From assembly GCA_020633325.1 (NCBI GenBank), contig JACKDX010000001.1, forward strand, positions 1,426,001 through 1,490,000: a stretch of 64,000 bases of DNA, read 5' to 3'. Of the stretch, positions 27,771 through 37,499 are shown piece after piece (within the stretch, counting starts at the first letter, position 1; the number at the start of each line of letters is the position of its first letter). Origin of the DNA: Myxococcales bacterium (lineage in GTDB: Bacteria; Myxococcota_A; Polyangia; Polyangiales; GCA-016699535). The notes under the pieces were generated by a model that had not been told where the DNA came from, made no database searches, and saw nothing but the letters and a program-made list of their open reading frames with translations. The position numbers and the translations under genes were made by a program.

Positions 27771-28646
27771 ATGCTAGAGCAAACCCGACATGTGCACCAG
27801 GTCCTCTCGCCCAGAGAGCAGCACTGGGTCGGCGATGGGTTTTTTGTGAGCACCGTGTTTTCACCCTTTGTGGTCGATCCGCAATTGATCAGCCCGTTCT
27901 TGATGCTCGACTACGGTGCCCCCAAGGACTTCGCGGGGAGCGAAAAACAGCGGGGGGTAGGGGAGCATCCTCATCGTGGATTCGAAACCGTCACGTTTGC
28001 ATATTCAGGCGAGATTGAGCACCGCGATTCGAACGGCGGCGGCGGCACTATCGGTCCGGGGGATGTGCAATGGATGACCGCGGCATCAGGTGTGGTGCAC
28101 GAGGAGCTGTTTTCTAAAGAGTTCGCTCGGACGGGCGGCACGCTAGAGATGCTGCAACTCTGGGTGAACCTTCCTGCGAGACTAAAAATGAGCAAGCCTC
28201 GCTACCAGACATTGCCAGCAGCGGCCTTTCCTACGTTTTCGGTAGGTGATGCGCAGTCGCGGTTGATTGCTGGCCGTTTCGAGGAACATACAGGCCCAGC
28301 CAATACATACACACCGATGCGTGTGCTCGAACTTGATTTCCCCCATGGGGGAGAAGCGCGCTTCGAATCCCCCAAACACCATACGGCACTTGCTGTCGTG
28401 CTCGCCGGCGCTTTACACGTGACAGATCGCCAACAGGCCAAAAGAGGAGATGTGGTGCTGTTCGAGCGCGGTGGTCCAAGGGGCTTAGCGCTTAGTGCCA
28501 CACAAAACAGCAAAGTGTTGATGCTTGAAGGCGAACCGTTGGGCGAGCCAGTGAGTGCTCACGGCCCGTTCGTCATGAATCATCCCGAAGAAATCCGCGA
28601 GGCCATTCAAGACTACCAACGCGGAGAGATGGGCCACCTCCCGTGA
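27771..28646 (+). CDS. Pirin-family bicupin protein
   Basis: A 291-residue cytoplasmic protein of the pirin family. Motifs include SPFLMLDYGAPKDF, GEHPHRGFETVTFAYSGEI (metal-site histidines HPHRG), GDVQWMTAASGVVHEE (further His/Glu ligands), LQLWVNLPA and a second cupin near residues 190-265. Members bind Fe; some oxidise quercetin or act as cofactors in regulation, and the role here is not determined. ATG 27771 with AAGGAG six bases upstream sets the start, although the frame is open earlier. Convergent with MscS. Confidence 0.92.
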   Translation: MLEQTRHVHQVLSPREQHWVGDGFFVSTVFSPFVVDPQLISPFLMLDYGAPKDFAGSEKQRGVGEHPHRGFETVTFAYSGEIEHRDSNGGGGTIGPGDVQWMTAASGVVHEELFSKEFARTGGTLEMLQLWVNLPARLKMSKPRYQTLPAAAFPTFSVGDAQSRLIAGRFEEHTGPANTYTPMRVLELDFPHGGEARFESPKHHTALAVVLAGALHVTDRQQAKRGDVVLFERGGPRGLALSATQNSKVLMLEGEPLGEPVSAHGPFVMNHPEEIREAIQDYQRGEMGHLP

Positions 28647-28664
28647 GCGCGACGTTCTGGGCGA

Positions 28665-29552
28665 TCATTCCCCCTTTTCCAGCATCTCGGAAAGCGTATT
28701 CCCGCCTTTCATGCCGAAGTCCAAAGTTCGAATGGGGAAGGGAATGGCAATGTCATTCTCAAGGAAGACGCGCCGGATGCACATGATCGCATCGCTTTTC
28801 GCCAAAAGGTAGTCTGGCTCTTTGACATAGCTGATCCAAAAGCGCACCGAAAAGTTGATCGAGCTATCACCAAAGCCCTCATAAAAAAACTCTAACGGTT
28901 TGGAACGGACGCGTTGCGGCAAGGCGTCGATGCTCTTTAGCACCGTGGATCTCACGCGCTCCAAATCCTCAGCGTACGAGACACCGCAAGTTAGATCCAC
29001 GCGTCTCTCGCCACGGTTTGAGTGGTTGATGAGCTTCTCCTGAAAAATTTGTTTGTTTGGAATGGTGACGACTCTGCCATCGAGCGTTTCCACCACGGAG
29101 GCACGCAATCTTACGTGCTTGACGACGCCAAACACATCGTTAGTCTCCACAATCTCTCCGACGCGAAAAGGGCGATTGATGGAGAGGCCTACGCCAGATA
29201 TGAAGTTTGCGGCAAGATCTTGAAACGCGAAACCAAGGGCGAGGCCGATAATGCCCGCGCCAGCCAAAAGGGATGCGAGCGCCCGATCCAGTTTTAGGAT
29301 GCTCAGTGCGATCACCAAACCTGCAAGAAACACAAGGATACGAATCACTGCCCTAATCAATTCTCGGGCCGACCGATGGGTGTGAAGGCGCTTGAGTCCG
29401 CGATCACTGACGCTCGCCGTGACTTTAGAGCCAATCCAAAAAACGACCACAACCAACAGCGCCAGGGCGACGTTTGGAAGCATCGAGATCAACGCGTCGC
29501 TCCACTTTTGTAGTGTATGGGTGAGTTGTTGGGCTAGCGTTTGGATATTCAT
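28665..29552 (-). CDS. Small-conductance mechanosensitive channel (MscS family)
   Basis: About 295 residues with three N-terminal membrane helices. The pore-lining helix region is LLAGAGIIGLALGFAFQDL. The beta domain follows with NRPFRVGEIVETNDVFG and VVTIPNKQIFQEKLINHSN, then the alpha/beta C-terminal domain. These are the conserved MscS blocks. The channel opens on membrane tension to release solutes in osmotic downshock. The ATG at 29552 is preferred because a longer frame only adds an unconserved 8 residues. It lies 35 bases downstream of the Rieske oxidoreductase gene on the same strand. Confidence 0.92.
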   Translation of the reverse strand: MNIQTLAQQLTHTLQKWSDALISMLPNVALALLVVVVFWIGSKVTASVSDRGLKRLHTHRSARELIRAVIRILVFLAGLVIALSILKLDRALASLLAGAGIIGLALGFAFQDLAANFISGVGLSINRPFRVGEIVETNDVFGVVKHVRLRASVVETLDGRVVTIPNKQIFQEKLINHSNRGERRVDLTCGVSYAEDLERVRSTVLKSIDALPQRVRSKPLEFFYEGFGDSSINFSVRFWISYVKEPDYLLAKSDAIMCIRRVFLENDIAIPFPIRTLDFGMKGGNTLSEMLEKGE

Positions 29553-29587
29553 GGGCGTTCCACCGAGCGCGACCAAATATTCTGGCG

Positions 29588-31096
29588 TTAGTCTGGCATG
29601 ACTGCGTCAAGGTCCCGCGTGGCGGGCCCGTTGAGCATGGCACCATCTTTGTTGAAACGGCTGCCATGACAGGGGCAGTCCCATGTCTTTTCTTCCATGT
29701 TCCAGCGGACATAGCAGCCGAGATGTGGGCAGACGGCGGATCTGACGTGAAACCCACCAGAGGGGTCTCGATATACGGCTTGCATCTTTCCGTTTCTGCG
29801 CACCAAGCAGCCGTCGCCTCTGGGCACATCTTCGTAGTGTTCGACGTCGCCCTTAGAGAAGCGATCACGGATAATATGGGTTGGAAAATCGATGTTCTCA
29901 GCGATGTACTGCCGCCCCTGCGCTAACGGTTTGATGCGCGTCGCATCATAAAGCTCAGCCCATTCATTGGGCCTACCGAGAACGGTGTCCGCCAAGATTA
30001 GCGCTGAGAGCGTGCCGAATGTCATCCCGTTTCCAGCGAATCCAGTGGCGACATAGATACGCTGCGCATCTGTATTCTTGCCAATGAATGGCAAACCGTC
30101 GGCGGGCTCAATTATTTGTCCCGACCATTGTGCCGTCTTTTCAAAGCCGGGCAGACGCGCGCGCGCATAACGCTCCAATGTGTCAAAAGGGTCCTCCGTC
30201 TGAGGTTCCTGTCCCGTTTTGTGGTCTGCGCCGCCCACGATGACAAACGACCGATCGCCAGAGGTCGCTGTTCGTATGTAATGGTACGGGTCATCGAGGT
30301 CCCAATACAAGTTGGCATCGAGTGCTGCGTTTGCCATTGGTCCTGCAAGAGCATAACTACGGAATGCTGCGACTTTGGTGTGAATGGCGACTCTGTTTGA
30401 GACCGGCACATTTGTGAGAATCAGGGCATCATCCGCCTTCAAATCTCCCTGGTCGGTATGAAGAAGGCAAGGCGCGCCATCATGAATGTCAAGCAGGGTT
30501 GTTTGTTCGAAGACCTGGCCGCCTTCTGCAACAAATGCGTCGCAAAGTCGTGAAAGATATTTTAGGGGATGAAATTGTGCCTGGCGTGAAATGCGAATCG
30601 CGCGCTGCGTTTGAAATGGGAGACCGGTGTCGTCGGCCCATTCGGCCAGGGTTCCGACGCGTTGAAACGCCTCGTACTCGCGTTCGAGCTCGTGGACTTG
30701 CTCAGGACTTTCCGCAAACAGATATCCAGAGTTTCTGGTGAATTCCGAGTATTCGAGGCCCGCCTCTGACGCAAGGCGTTCAATGGTATCGATGGCGCAG
30801 CGAGAGGACTCCGCAGCAAGTTGGGCACCCCGTTGCCCAAACTTGGACTCAAGGGCATGATAGCGGCGATCGAGCACTTCAGTAAGGTGAGCCGTGGTGT
30901 TGCCTGTCTCTCCGGCCCCGAGCCTGCGGGCCTCTATCAATGCTACGCGCTTGCCCCGGCGCTGAAGCAGCAGGGCGGCGGTAAGTCCCGCGATGCCTCC
31001 GCCGACGACAGCGACATCGACCCGCTGCTCACCGCTTAGCTGAGGAAAAGAAGAGAGTCTTGCGTCTATCCGCCAAAAGCTTTCAGTGTGTGCCAT
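29588..31096 (-). CDS. FAD-dependent oxidoreductase with C-terminal Rieske [2Fe-2S] domain
   Basis: A 502-residue fusion. The N-terminal DAO-type flavoprotein has the dinucleotide-binding motif VVGGGIAGLTAALLLQRRG followed by EARRLGAGETGNTTAHLTE. A C-terminal Rieske domain (~415-495) has its ligands in CPHLGC and CPCHGSRF. The family includes putative gamma-glutamylputrescine-oxidase-like enzymes with an attached Rieske domain; the substrate is unknown. The mature protein has no signal peptide. It could pass electrons from substrate to the cluster. Probably first gene of a pair with the mechanosensitive channel. Confidence 0.92.
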   Translation of the reverse strand: MAHTESFWRIDARLSSFPQLSGEQRVDVAVVGGGIAGLTAALLLQRRGKRVALIEARRLGAGETGNTTAHLTEVLDRRYHALESKFGQRGAQLAAESSRCAIDTIERLASEAGLEYSEFTRNSGYLFAESPEQVHELEREYEAFQRVGTLAEWADDTGLPFQTQRAIRISRQAQFHPLKYLSRLCDAFVAEGGQVFEQTTLLDIHDGAPCLLHTDQGDLKADDALILTNVPVSNRVAIHTKVAAFRSYALAGPMANAALDANLYWDLDDPYHYIRTATSGDRSFVIVGGADHKTGQEPQTEDPFDTLERYARARLPGFEKTAQWSGQIIEPADGLPFIGKNTDAQRIYVATGFAGNGMTFGTLSALILADTVLGRPNEWAELYDATRIKPLAQGRQYIAENIDFPTHIIRDRFSKGDVEHYEDVPRGDGCLVRRNGKMQAVYRDPSGGFHVRSAVCPHLGCYVRWNMEEKTWDCPCHGSRFNKDGAMLNGPATRDLDAVMPD

Positions 31097-31301
31097 AGCC
31101 CAGGGATGTTACACAATCTTTGCCAGGAGATACATACGCCCGCCAAGGGCTCCACTGACTAAAGGCGCTGAGAAAGTTTGATGGCCTTAGCCCAGACATG
31201 CAAAGCCTCGGTCATGGGCGCGATGATTATCTTCGCTTTTTGCGTTAATACGCTTCTGTCTTCGCTCGTATCCCCAAGAATCGGGTCTCTTGCAGATTGA
31301 G

Positions 31302-32279
31302 TCAAACCTCCGCCAATCGATGCGCATACGCTGCGCGCGCCGCGCGTATCTCCGCCTCATAGGGTCGCAACTTGATGTGATTCTCCCACAAGAACAACGG
31401 AATCAGCAGACGGTTGGCAACGACGTCGGGAAAGGGCGACACTCGACCATCGCCAGTGAAGAGAGCGAGTTCGGCGAGCCGCAACAGCACTGCGTAGGAG
31501 CCGCCTCTCGTTGCGCTTATGTACTCCGGATCGAAGTCCAAAAATGATTGTGAAGCCGTGCTCGCCAATGTCTTGGGTTCTGCGGTGGAACTGAATGCGA
31601 CAGGCGCGCTAGGATCTTCCAGGTATTTCACAATTTTTGCCGCCACGGAGAGTTGAACGTCGGGACGATTGGATGATCCTCTTATCTCGAACGAAACACG
31701 GTCCGTAGGCAAGAGGTCGAAGCGCACGTTGACCAGAGACACCTGCTTGAAGCGTCGCCAACGCTCGTCGATAGGATCAGCGCCCCCTGGATCCCAGTAT
31801 GGAAGGGTGGAATCTGCTGTCTCGTCGCGTCCTTGCCCGGGTGAAGCTTGGCCGGGAACCAGTTCGGGGGCATCGTTGACGCTATAAACCGGACAGGCGC
31901 CGAGGAGGCGTTGAGGAACGACATCGGACTGTGCGGAAATAAACTCCCCGAGCTCTGCTGCTGATAGCCGTACCAACGTAAGAGGGTAGAGGCGAAGAAT
32001 TCCCGTGACCGAGCCGTCTGGATTGTCCCGGGGCATGATCAAAGGCCCATCCCGCCAACTTTCATTGTCGTTTGTGGATGGAATGAATCGTCCACGCACC
32101 GTATCGAATACCCACTCGCGCCTATCGCTGCGCTCTTCAGCATACACCGTACGCACAACCGGCCCCGACATCTCCTGTCCCACGCCTCCAGAGGCTAGAT
32201 CTTGGAAGTCCGGACGCTGGCAGCCTAGAAGGAATACCAGCGCAGCAAGCCCATTCCCGGGTAACCGCATACGTTGCAT
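31302..32279 (-). CDS. Secreted lipoprotein, unknown function
   Basis: About 325 residues from the ATG at 32279. The signal LAALVFLLGCQRP is a clear lipobox. No domain is recognised. The segment FDTVRGRFI...DGSVTG...CPVYSV is loosely similar in order to LDQVRGVLV...DGIRLQ...CPLYRL in the lipoprotein at 35346-37004, so they may be distant paralogues. The frame is open to 32423, which would overlap the divergent membrane protein, so I keep the shorter start. The 205 bases between it and the Rieske gene show nothing else. Confidence 0.6.
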   Translation of the reverse strand: MQRMRLPGNGLAALVFLLGCQRPDFQDLASGGVGQEMSGPVVRTVYAEERSDRREWVFDTVRGRFIPSTNDNESWRDGPLIMPRDNPDGSVTGILRLYPLTLVRLSAAELGEFISAQSDVVPQRLLGACPVYSVNDAPELVPGQASPGQGRDETADSTLPYWDPGGADPIDERWRRFKQVSLVNVRFDLLPTDRVSFEIRGSSNRPDVQLSVAAKIVKYLEDPSAPVAFSSTAEPKTLASTASQSFLDFDPEYISATRGGSYAVLLRLAELALFTGDGRVSPFPDVVANRLLIPLFLWENHIKLRPYEAEIRAARAAYAHRLAEV

Positions 32280-32387
32280 GAGTGAAGCGTCCATCAAGAG
32301 CCGTAGCACATCTTGCTTGAGTTTCCAGACGTTCTCACCTATGGCGCGCGATGTTGAGGCGCCGCTAACCGTAGGGTATATGGGGAC

Positions 32388-34064
32388 GTGCCTACTTGGA
32401 TTGCACGTTTTGCCGATCGACACCGCTGGCTGATATTTGGCGGGAGCCTCGCTGCCTTGTGCGCTGTGTATATAGGTATCGAGGCTTTATATGTGAATAG
32501 GGTGCCGTTGATCGCCGACGAGTTTCATGGCTTTGCGCACATCCTAAAGTTGACCCGTGAGACGCCGTATCGAGACTTCGTTCCTTACAAAACCATCCTT
32601 GGATATTATTTCCAACTCATCCCTGCGCTCTTTAGCGACTCTCCCTGGTGGCGACTGTTGTATATAAAATGGAGCACAGCCCTCCTGACCGCCAGTCTGT
32701 TAGCTACCACGGCGATTTTGCTGCGCCGCATCTATCATCTGCGCGCGATCGTTGGCGGTTTGGCCTTATTAATGGCGTGCAGCACCTTCCTAGAGCGATC
32801 CGCCGATCTGCGATTGGATATGCTGACAAGTTTGTGTGGGCTCTTGAGCTTTGTTTTTCTACTGCGGGCGCAGGTGGTCTGGTGCGGATTGTTGGCAGGC
32901 TTGTCGTTCCTGATATCCCAAAAAGGGGTCTACTATATCGTTGCCGGATCACTGGCCTGGAATGTGGGTTTATTTTACAGGTTTCGTAATCGAAAAACCT
33001 GGAGCAGCTCCATTGTGTACCATGCGTGCGTGCTGGCAGTCATCGGCACGTATTTCGCGGTGTGCTCGGCGATCGCTTCGTTCGACGCAGTAAGTCAATC
33101 CGTTTTTTCATCGGGGGCAAAAAACATCGCGCTTCAAGAATTATATGCCTTCGATTGGATTCGCGTGTTTTGGGTGCGGTCGTGGTCGCGCAACCCGCTG
33201 TTCTATTTGCTATCCGTGTTGAGTTTGGGGCGGCTCTTCGCTTTGCGGGATGCGCAGCACGGTGACTTCAAAAACCTACGGCTGCTGGCATATGGTGTCA
33301 CGATGCTGGTCGTTTGCATGTGGCACAAACAGCCCTGGCCTTATTTCTTGGTCATCTTGCTACCTACGCTTTCCCTTCTCATCGTGGACCTGTTGAGCGC
33401 CGAGATCGACGCGAGGGGTCGACTATCCTTGCCACTGATGGCTGCGATTGTGGTGTTCGGGGTCGTTTTGCCGCTTCAGCGTGTGCCGGTAGTGTTAGCC
33501 AGGGACAACAACTATCAGCGCTACAACGTGGAGTTGGCGTCAGCATTGCTCGATAAAGGCGACACATATTTTGCGGGTGTCGCAATGATCGCTTCCCATG
33601 AACAGCAGCCCCCAGAGCTGGCATGGCTCGATCATCCGAGAGGCACGACCATTAAGGGTTGGCCAAGAGACAGGCAAAGGGCGCTGATAGAAAGAATGGA
33701 GGCTCACCCGCCCAAGTTGTTGATTCGGAATAATCGATTTAAACGATTGCCCAAATTGCTCAAAAAGTACCTTGCTGACCACTATAAACATTTTTATGGT
33801 TCCGTATTCACCTATCGCGTGCTTCTTCAAGAGGGAGCCACCGATTTCAATATCCCATTTAAGGGTCACTATCGTGTGAGTCGCTCAAAGGATGCGCCAC
33901 ATGGCGAGTGGAATAACGGCAAAAAGATATTTTTCACCAAGGGGAAGCATACGGTCCTTCCTCAGACATCGCGCATATGGCTGGAGTTTATTCCCGAGGG
34001 CGTGGACCACTTGCTGTGGCGCAAATATCGGGCCAGCCAGGAACTATTTCCGCCCGATCCTTAA
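32388..34064 (+). CDS. Polytopic membrane protein, probable GT-C glycosyltransferase
   Basis: A 558-residue protein with ~10 membrane helices in the first 370 residues and a soluble C-terminal part (~380-558). The first extracytoplasmic loop has IADEFHGFAHILKLTRETP followed by DFVPYKTILGY. An acidic Asp-Glu pair in this loop is typical of GT-C glycosyltransferases that use lipid-linked sugars (PMT/ArnT class). Start is GTG. It is convergent with the next membrane protein, the stops overlapping by 4 bases. Sugar and acceptor unknown. Confidence 0.6.
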   Translation: MPTWIARFADRHRWLIFGGSLAALCAVYIGIEALYVNRVPLIADEFHGFAHILKLTRETPYRDFVPYKTILGYYFQLIPALFSDSPWWRLLYIKWSTALLTASLLATTAILLRRIYHLRAIVGGLALLMACSTFLERSADLRLDMLTSLCGLLSFVFLLRAQVVWCGLLAGLSFLISQKGVYYIVAGSLAWNVGLFYRFRNRKTWSSSIVYHACVLAVIGTYFAVCSAIASFDAVSQSVFSSGAKNIALQELYAFDWIRVFWVRSWSRNPLFYLLSVLSLGRLFALRDAQHGDFKNLRLLAYGVTMLVVCMWHKQPWPYFLVILLPTLSLLIVDLLSAEIDARGRLSLPLMAAIVVFGVVLPLQRVPVVLARDNNYQRYNVELASALLDKGDTYFAGVAMIASHEQQPPELAWLDHPRGTTIKGWPRDRQRALIERMEAHPPKLLIRNNRFKRLPKLLKKYLADHYKHFYGSVFTYRVLLQEGATDFNIPFKGHYRVSRSKDAPHGEWNNGKKIFFTKGKHTVLPQTSRIWLEFIPEGVDHLLWRKYRASQELFPPDP

Positions 34065-35251
34065 AGAAACATCTTTTTGTACGCGGCGATGGCCGATCCG
34101 ACAAAAAGCACGCCGATGCCGAGCATCAGGCAATGCCATGCCGAGCTTCGAGCCGTGGGACCAAGCAAAACGTTACCCCGTTGCTCGGCTCGCACCTTGA
34201 CGTTGTGGCCCAGAAGGTCGAGCAGGTTCCTATAGCCCAACAAAAAAAATAGCGGAAAAACCTCGTAAAACACGCGGACTTCCCCCCATCGTCCGCCCTT
34301 GAAATACCCCGCTGCCAAGGGAAGCGCTAGGACCGAGCTACGTCTGAGCAGGCGGGGTTGTATCCCAAAGTTGCGAAACAACAATACCGCGAGCGCGAGT
34401 AACGCAGCTTGCGCCACGTAATCCAACCAAAAACGCGCATGCCACAGCGAAACGAGATTTCTCGCCAAGTAATCGCGCAGCGAATTATTGTCTGCGGCCG
34501 CGGGGGTGTGGGGGTCGAGGAAGAAAACGACCGCGATACGCAAGAGCGTGTACAATCCAAGTTGGAACGCCAGATGTTTTAATAGCGATCGGCGAGACAT
34601 TTCATTCACGCAGTAAAGAGCAAATGCCAGGCTCACAAGACAAGCTGTTTCTTTGTTGATAAAACCAACGGCTAGCGTCACATAAAAAAGACCCCAACGG
34701 CGCTGCGCCATCAAAAAAATAGACAGGGGAACCAAAACGAAGGAGGGCGGATCGTAAAACACGTGACCCCCGCCATTAAAAAACTGTGTGACGGTTAGCG
34801 CAGCCAGAGGCCCAGCAAGCTCATGCATCCATGTCGAGGATTCGAATAAATACGAAAACATACCTCGGACGGTCAACATCATCGCCAAAAAACATAGCCA
34901 AATGAAGCCCGTCAGCACGAGAAGGTCAATTGCGTGTTCGTCCGATGTGCACGTATGCTGCATATAGCCCGCAAAACCAGCCAGGTGGCGCTTTAGCGAT
35001 TGCGCTACGCGAACGCGCGCGGGCTTGGAAATCACATGTGCCGTCCGGACCATGATGGGCGCCAATGCGCGGTAGGCAAATGGTCGTCGTGTTGTATTCG
35101 ACTCGATGGTCTGAAATGAAACGGGGCCTTTGCAGTTTGTCAGCTTTTTGTCGCGCATCAGCCACAGCGAAGTCACGAACGTACAGATGCCGACGTAAAA
35201 GAGGGCCAAGCACAGCTTACGGAATGGGGCAGCGGTAGATCTCAAAAACAT
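34061..35251 (-). CDS. Polytopic membrane protein, unknown (possibly glycosyltransferase-related)
   Basis: About 396 residues with ~9-10 helices from the ATG at 35251; the frame opens at 35290. The first loop after helix 1 has SNTTRRPFAYRALAPIMVRT, then helices such as LVLTGFIWLCFLAMMLTVRG and YVTLAVGFINKETACLVSL. It has no signature I can name, but the Arg-rich first loop and ten-helix pattern resemble uncharacterised bacterial membrane proteins near glycan genes. It converges on 32388-34064. Confidence 0.55.
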   Translation of the reverse strand: MFLRSTAAPFRKLCLALFYVGICTFVTSLWLMRDKKLTNCKGPVSFQTIESNTTRRPFAYRALAPIMVRTAHVISKPARVRVAQSLKRHLAGFAGYMQHTCTSDEHAIDLLVLTGFIWLCFLAMMLTVRGMFSYLFESSTWMHELAGPLAALTVTQFFNGGGHVFYDPPSFVLVPLSIFLMAQRRWGLFYVTLAVGFINKETACLVSLAFALYCVNEMSRRSLLKHLAFQLGLYTLLRIAVVFFLDPHTPAAADNNSLRDYLARNLVSLWHARFWLDYVAQAALLALAVLLFRNFGIQPRLLRRSSVLALPLAAGYFKGGRWGEVRVFYEVFPLFFLLGYRNLLDLLGHNVKVRAEQRGNVLLGPTARSSAWHCLMLGIGVLFVGSAIAAYKKMFL

Positions 35252-35345
35252 TTGATGGCGTCGTTGTACAGGATGCTCCGAGAAGCACAACCCGTAGACG
35301 GGGCCAAAAGGTCAGACCAATCAGATAAAGGTTCCTGGCACACGC

Positions 35346-37004
35346 CTAGAAACCAGGCGGCAATCCAAACCCACTTTGTTTCTGGCCGAGGTACGTTTTA
35401 ATGTCGTCAAAGATAAACGATGGAACGTGTTGGCCCTGCTGGCGCTTTTCGGTTAAGTCGTGAGCGAGCTTGTAGAGATAGGCATCTCGGTCTGCGTCGG
35501 CAAGGTCAATGTGCTCAAGGCTGAAAGTGTCTTGAGGAAAGAACGACACGACTTTGGCCGCATCGACGTTGTTGGTCGAAGGCACATCAACTACGAAAAA
35601 GGACCAAATATAAACTTGACCGCGTATTTGTTGGCTCGTCTTGAATCGGTAGCGCTGCGTGCCGTCAGAATTCGTGGTTTGCGCTTGAAATTCCGTAAGT
35701 TTGCTCCAATTCGTCACCGGCTCCGCACGCAGCCAGCGAAGCAGTTCGCCCAATTCGTGATCGATTTTGTAGTAGCCCCAGGACAGAGGAAAAGCAGTGC
35801 GCAGATTCGGCCCACCATTTGGACGGGACAGCTGTGTATAACTATGGCTCGGCTCATCCCAGTCGAGTATTGTCGTTATTAAGACGCCAGTGAGTGTGTA
35901 ATAGCCGGTGACCACCATGATACTTTCTGGTGGCTCGCTCTCGTAAGTGGCTCGACGCATCTGCTGAAAAAATCGGTGAAAGCTATTATGTCGGCCGTGA
36001 ATATGCTGCCATACAGTAGGACTGACTTGCGGGCTGAGACCCAGACGCGTGTGACTATTACTAGGCGACAAATTCTCGTTTAAGTAGGGTGTGATTGCCC
36101 CGTTGTTGTAGAGTGTCTCAAAACTACTTCGTGGCAACAGCGCTACGGGCAAAGCCCTGTTTGGGAGGGCATACCAGGCGTCCGCCACAATGCCGTTGCG
36201 GTCAAGAAATGCCGCTAACGCAGAATTCGGTGACGTCTCCGTCCAACCACGGCTTACTAACTCTGTCTTGAGTCTCTGAGGCTCGCTTCTTGGATAGGCA
36301 AGCATTAGCCCGTCAACCGTACGAGCGGCGAACCCATCGACCGTGTTTAGGTCCGGAATTCCGTCGTCCAATATTGGATCTGCAACGTTTGCAATGCAAG
36401 CCCGAGCGACCCAGAGTGGGTGATCTTGCCCCGCGCTAAGCGTCTGCACGAGGCCAAAGTATCCTCCGGGCTCGTCTTCGTAAGTCCAAAGGCGGCTGGG
36501 CGTGGGGTTGACACTCGTACGCTCGAGCCGCGCATGGCCCAATCGATATAGCGGGCAGTTTTGGTACACGCTAAGCGTACGGGGCGAAAGATGCATCACG
36601 TGACTTTCTGCTTGGGGATCTGCGATATCCTGCGGATTGAGCACCACGAATCGCGGGTACGGACTGATATCAATTTGCAAGCGAATGCCGTCCGGCGTCT
36701 GCAGTGCTCCAAAATGGACCAACTCCTGGTTCTCTCTTGCGGTGCCGGCTTCCATGCCCTCCCGAGAGGGGTCATCCTGCACCAAGACGCCGCGTACTTG
36801 ATCCAGCCGCAAATACTTCAGTTGCTGGGGAGCTCGCCAAAGCCTTGCGATGTATTGCGTTAGTTGGGCGCCTTCTTGCGACTCGGTCGAGGATCCCGTT
36901 GCGAGGCCATAGTCGCACGCGACTACAAAGCCTAGAAAAACAAGCACACCGCATGTGGGAAGGGACGTGGGAGGCGCGCAAGGCAAATTCTGATTGTCAC
37001 CCAT
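35346..37004 (-). CDS. Large secreted lipoprotein, unknown function
   Basis: A 552-residue lipoprotein, signal VLVFLGFVVACDYG. No domain recognised; the middle has many aromatic residues and few Cys. It is mostly soluble and probably periplasmic or surface exposed. Downstream of the RCC1-like lipoprotein on the same strand, so it may be the distal gene of a cluster. A GTG at 37007 could also start it. Confidence 0.65.
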   Translation of the reverse strand: MGDNQNLPCAPPTSLPTCGVLVFLGFVVACDYGLATGSSTESQEGAQLTQYIARLWRAPQQLKYLRLDQVRGVLVQDDPSREGMEAGTARENQELVHFGALQTPDGIRLQIDISPYPRFVVLNPQDIADPQAESHVMHLSPRTLSVYQNCPLYRLGHARLERTSVNPTPSRLWTYEDEPGGYFGLVQTLSAGQDHPLWVARACIANVADPILDDGIPDLNTVDGFAARTVDGLMLAYPRSEPQRLKTELVSRGWTETSPNSALAAFLDRNGIVADAWYALPNRALPVALLPRSSFETLYNNGAITPYLNENLSPSNSHTRLGLSPQVSPTVWQHIHGRHNSFHRFFQQMRRATYESEPPESIMVVTGYYTLTGVLITTILDWDEPSHSYTQLSRPNGGPNLRTAFPLSWGYYKIDHELGELLRWLRAEPVTNWSKLTEFQAQTTNSDGTQRYRFKTSQQIRGQVYIWSFFVVDVPSTNNVDAAKVVSFFPQDTFSLEHIDLADADRDAYLYKLAHDLTEKRQQGQHVPSFIFDDIKTYLGQKQSGFGLPPGF

Positions 37005-37101
37005 CACGCGTTACTGTGTCACGAACGGTTCTCGGTGCAAGTCGGGAGCGCCGTCCCGTTGCCCGCCCGGATTTTCCTCCTTGCGACGTGCTATAGTCGG
37101 A

Positions 37102-37458
37102 TTAAGTCCGAAGATTTGATAATCCAGTCACTTCCATAAACGGCGCGAGTTGCCAGGCTTCGGGTTCGGCGTATCCCGATTGAAAGAAAAGCTTTTTGTA
37201 CAATAACTCGTTGATAGCCATAGACTGTGCGACCATCTGCTTGAACGCGCCCTCGAAGTTGCGTTGCCAGGGTTCCAACGGAACGTGTTCATCCGCGGGC
37301 ATGCTGCACGCCGGCGCTGCCGTCGGCGTGTTTTGAAAATAAGGGTTGGTCTGGCATAAAATTGAAGAGACGGCCAAGGGCGGCCTTGAGCTTCCTATAG
37401 AGCGGGCGCGGCCGGCGTTTGAACCGCCCAGCAGCGGCACGGATATGAAAGCCCTCAT
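37102..37458 (-). CDS. Hypothetical 118-residue protein
   Basis: It lies between two lipoprotein genes of the same direction, 41 bases after the RCC1 gene's stop. The C-terminal 65 residues (DEHVPLEPWQRNFEGAF; MAINELLYKKLFFQSGY) look protein-like and helical. The N-terminal half is Ser/Pro-rich and may be untranslated. A shorter start at 37302 is possible. No ribosome site is clear and no family is recognised. Confidence 0.4.
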   Translation of the reverse strand: MRAFISVPLLGGSNAGRARSIGSSRPPLAVSSILCQTNPYFQNTPTAAPACSMPADEHVPLEPWQRNFEGAFKQMVAQSMAINELLYKKLFFQSGYAEPEAWQLAPFMEVTGLSNLRT

Positions 37459-37499
37459 GTCGCGTGTTTTGCGGGCCCCTTTTGCAAACGTAGCGCTCT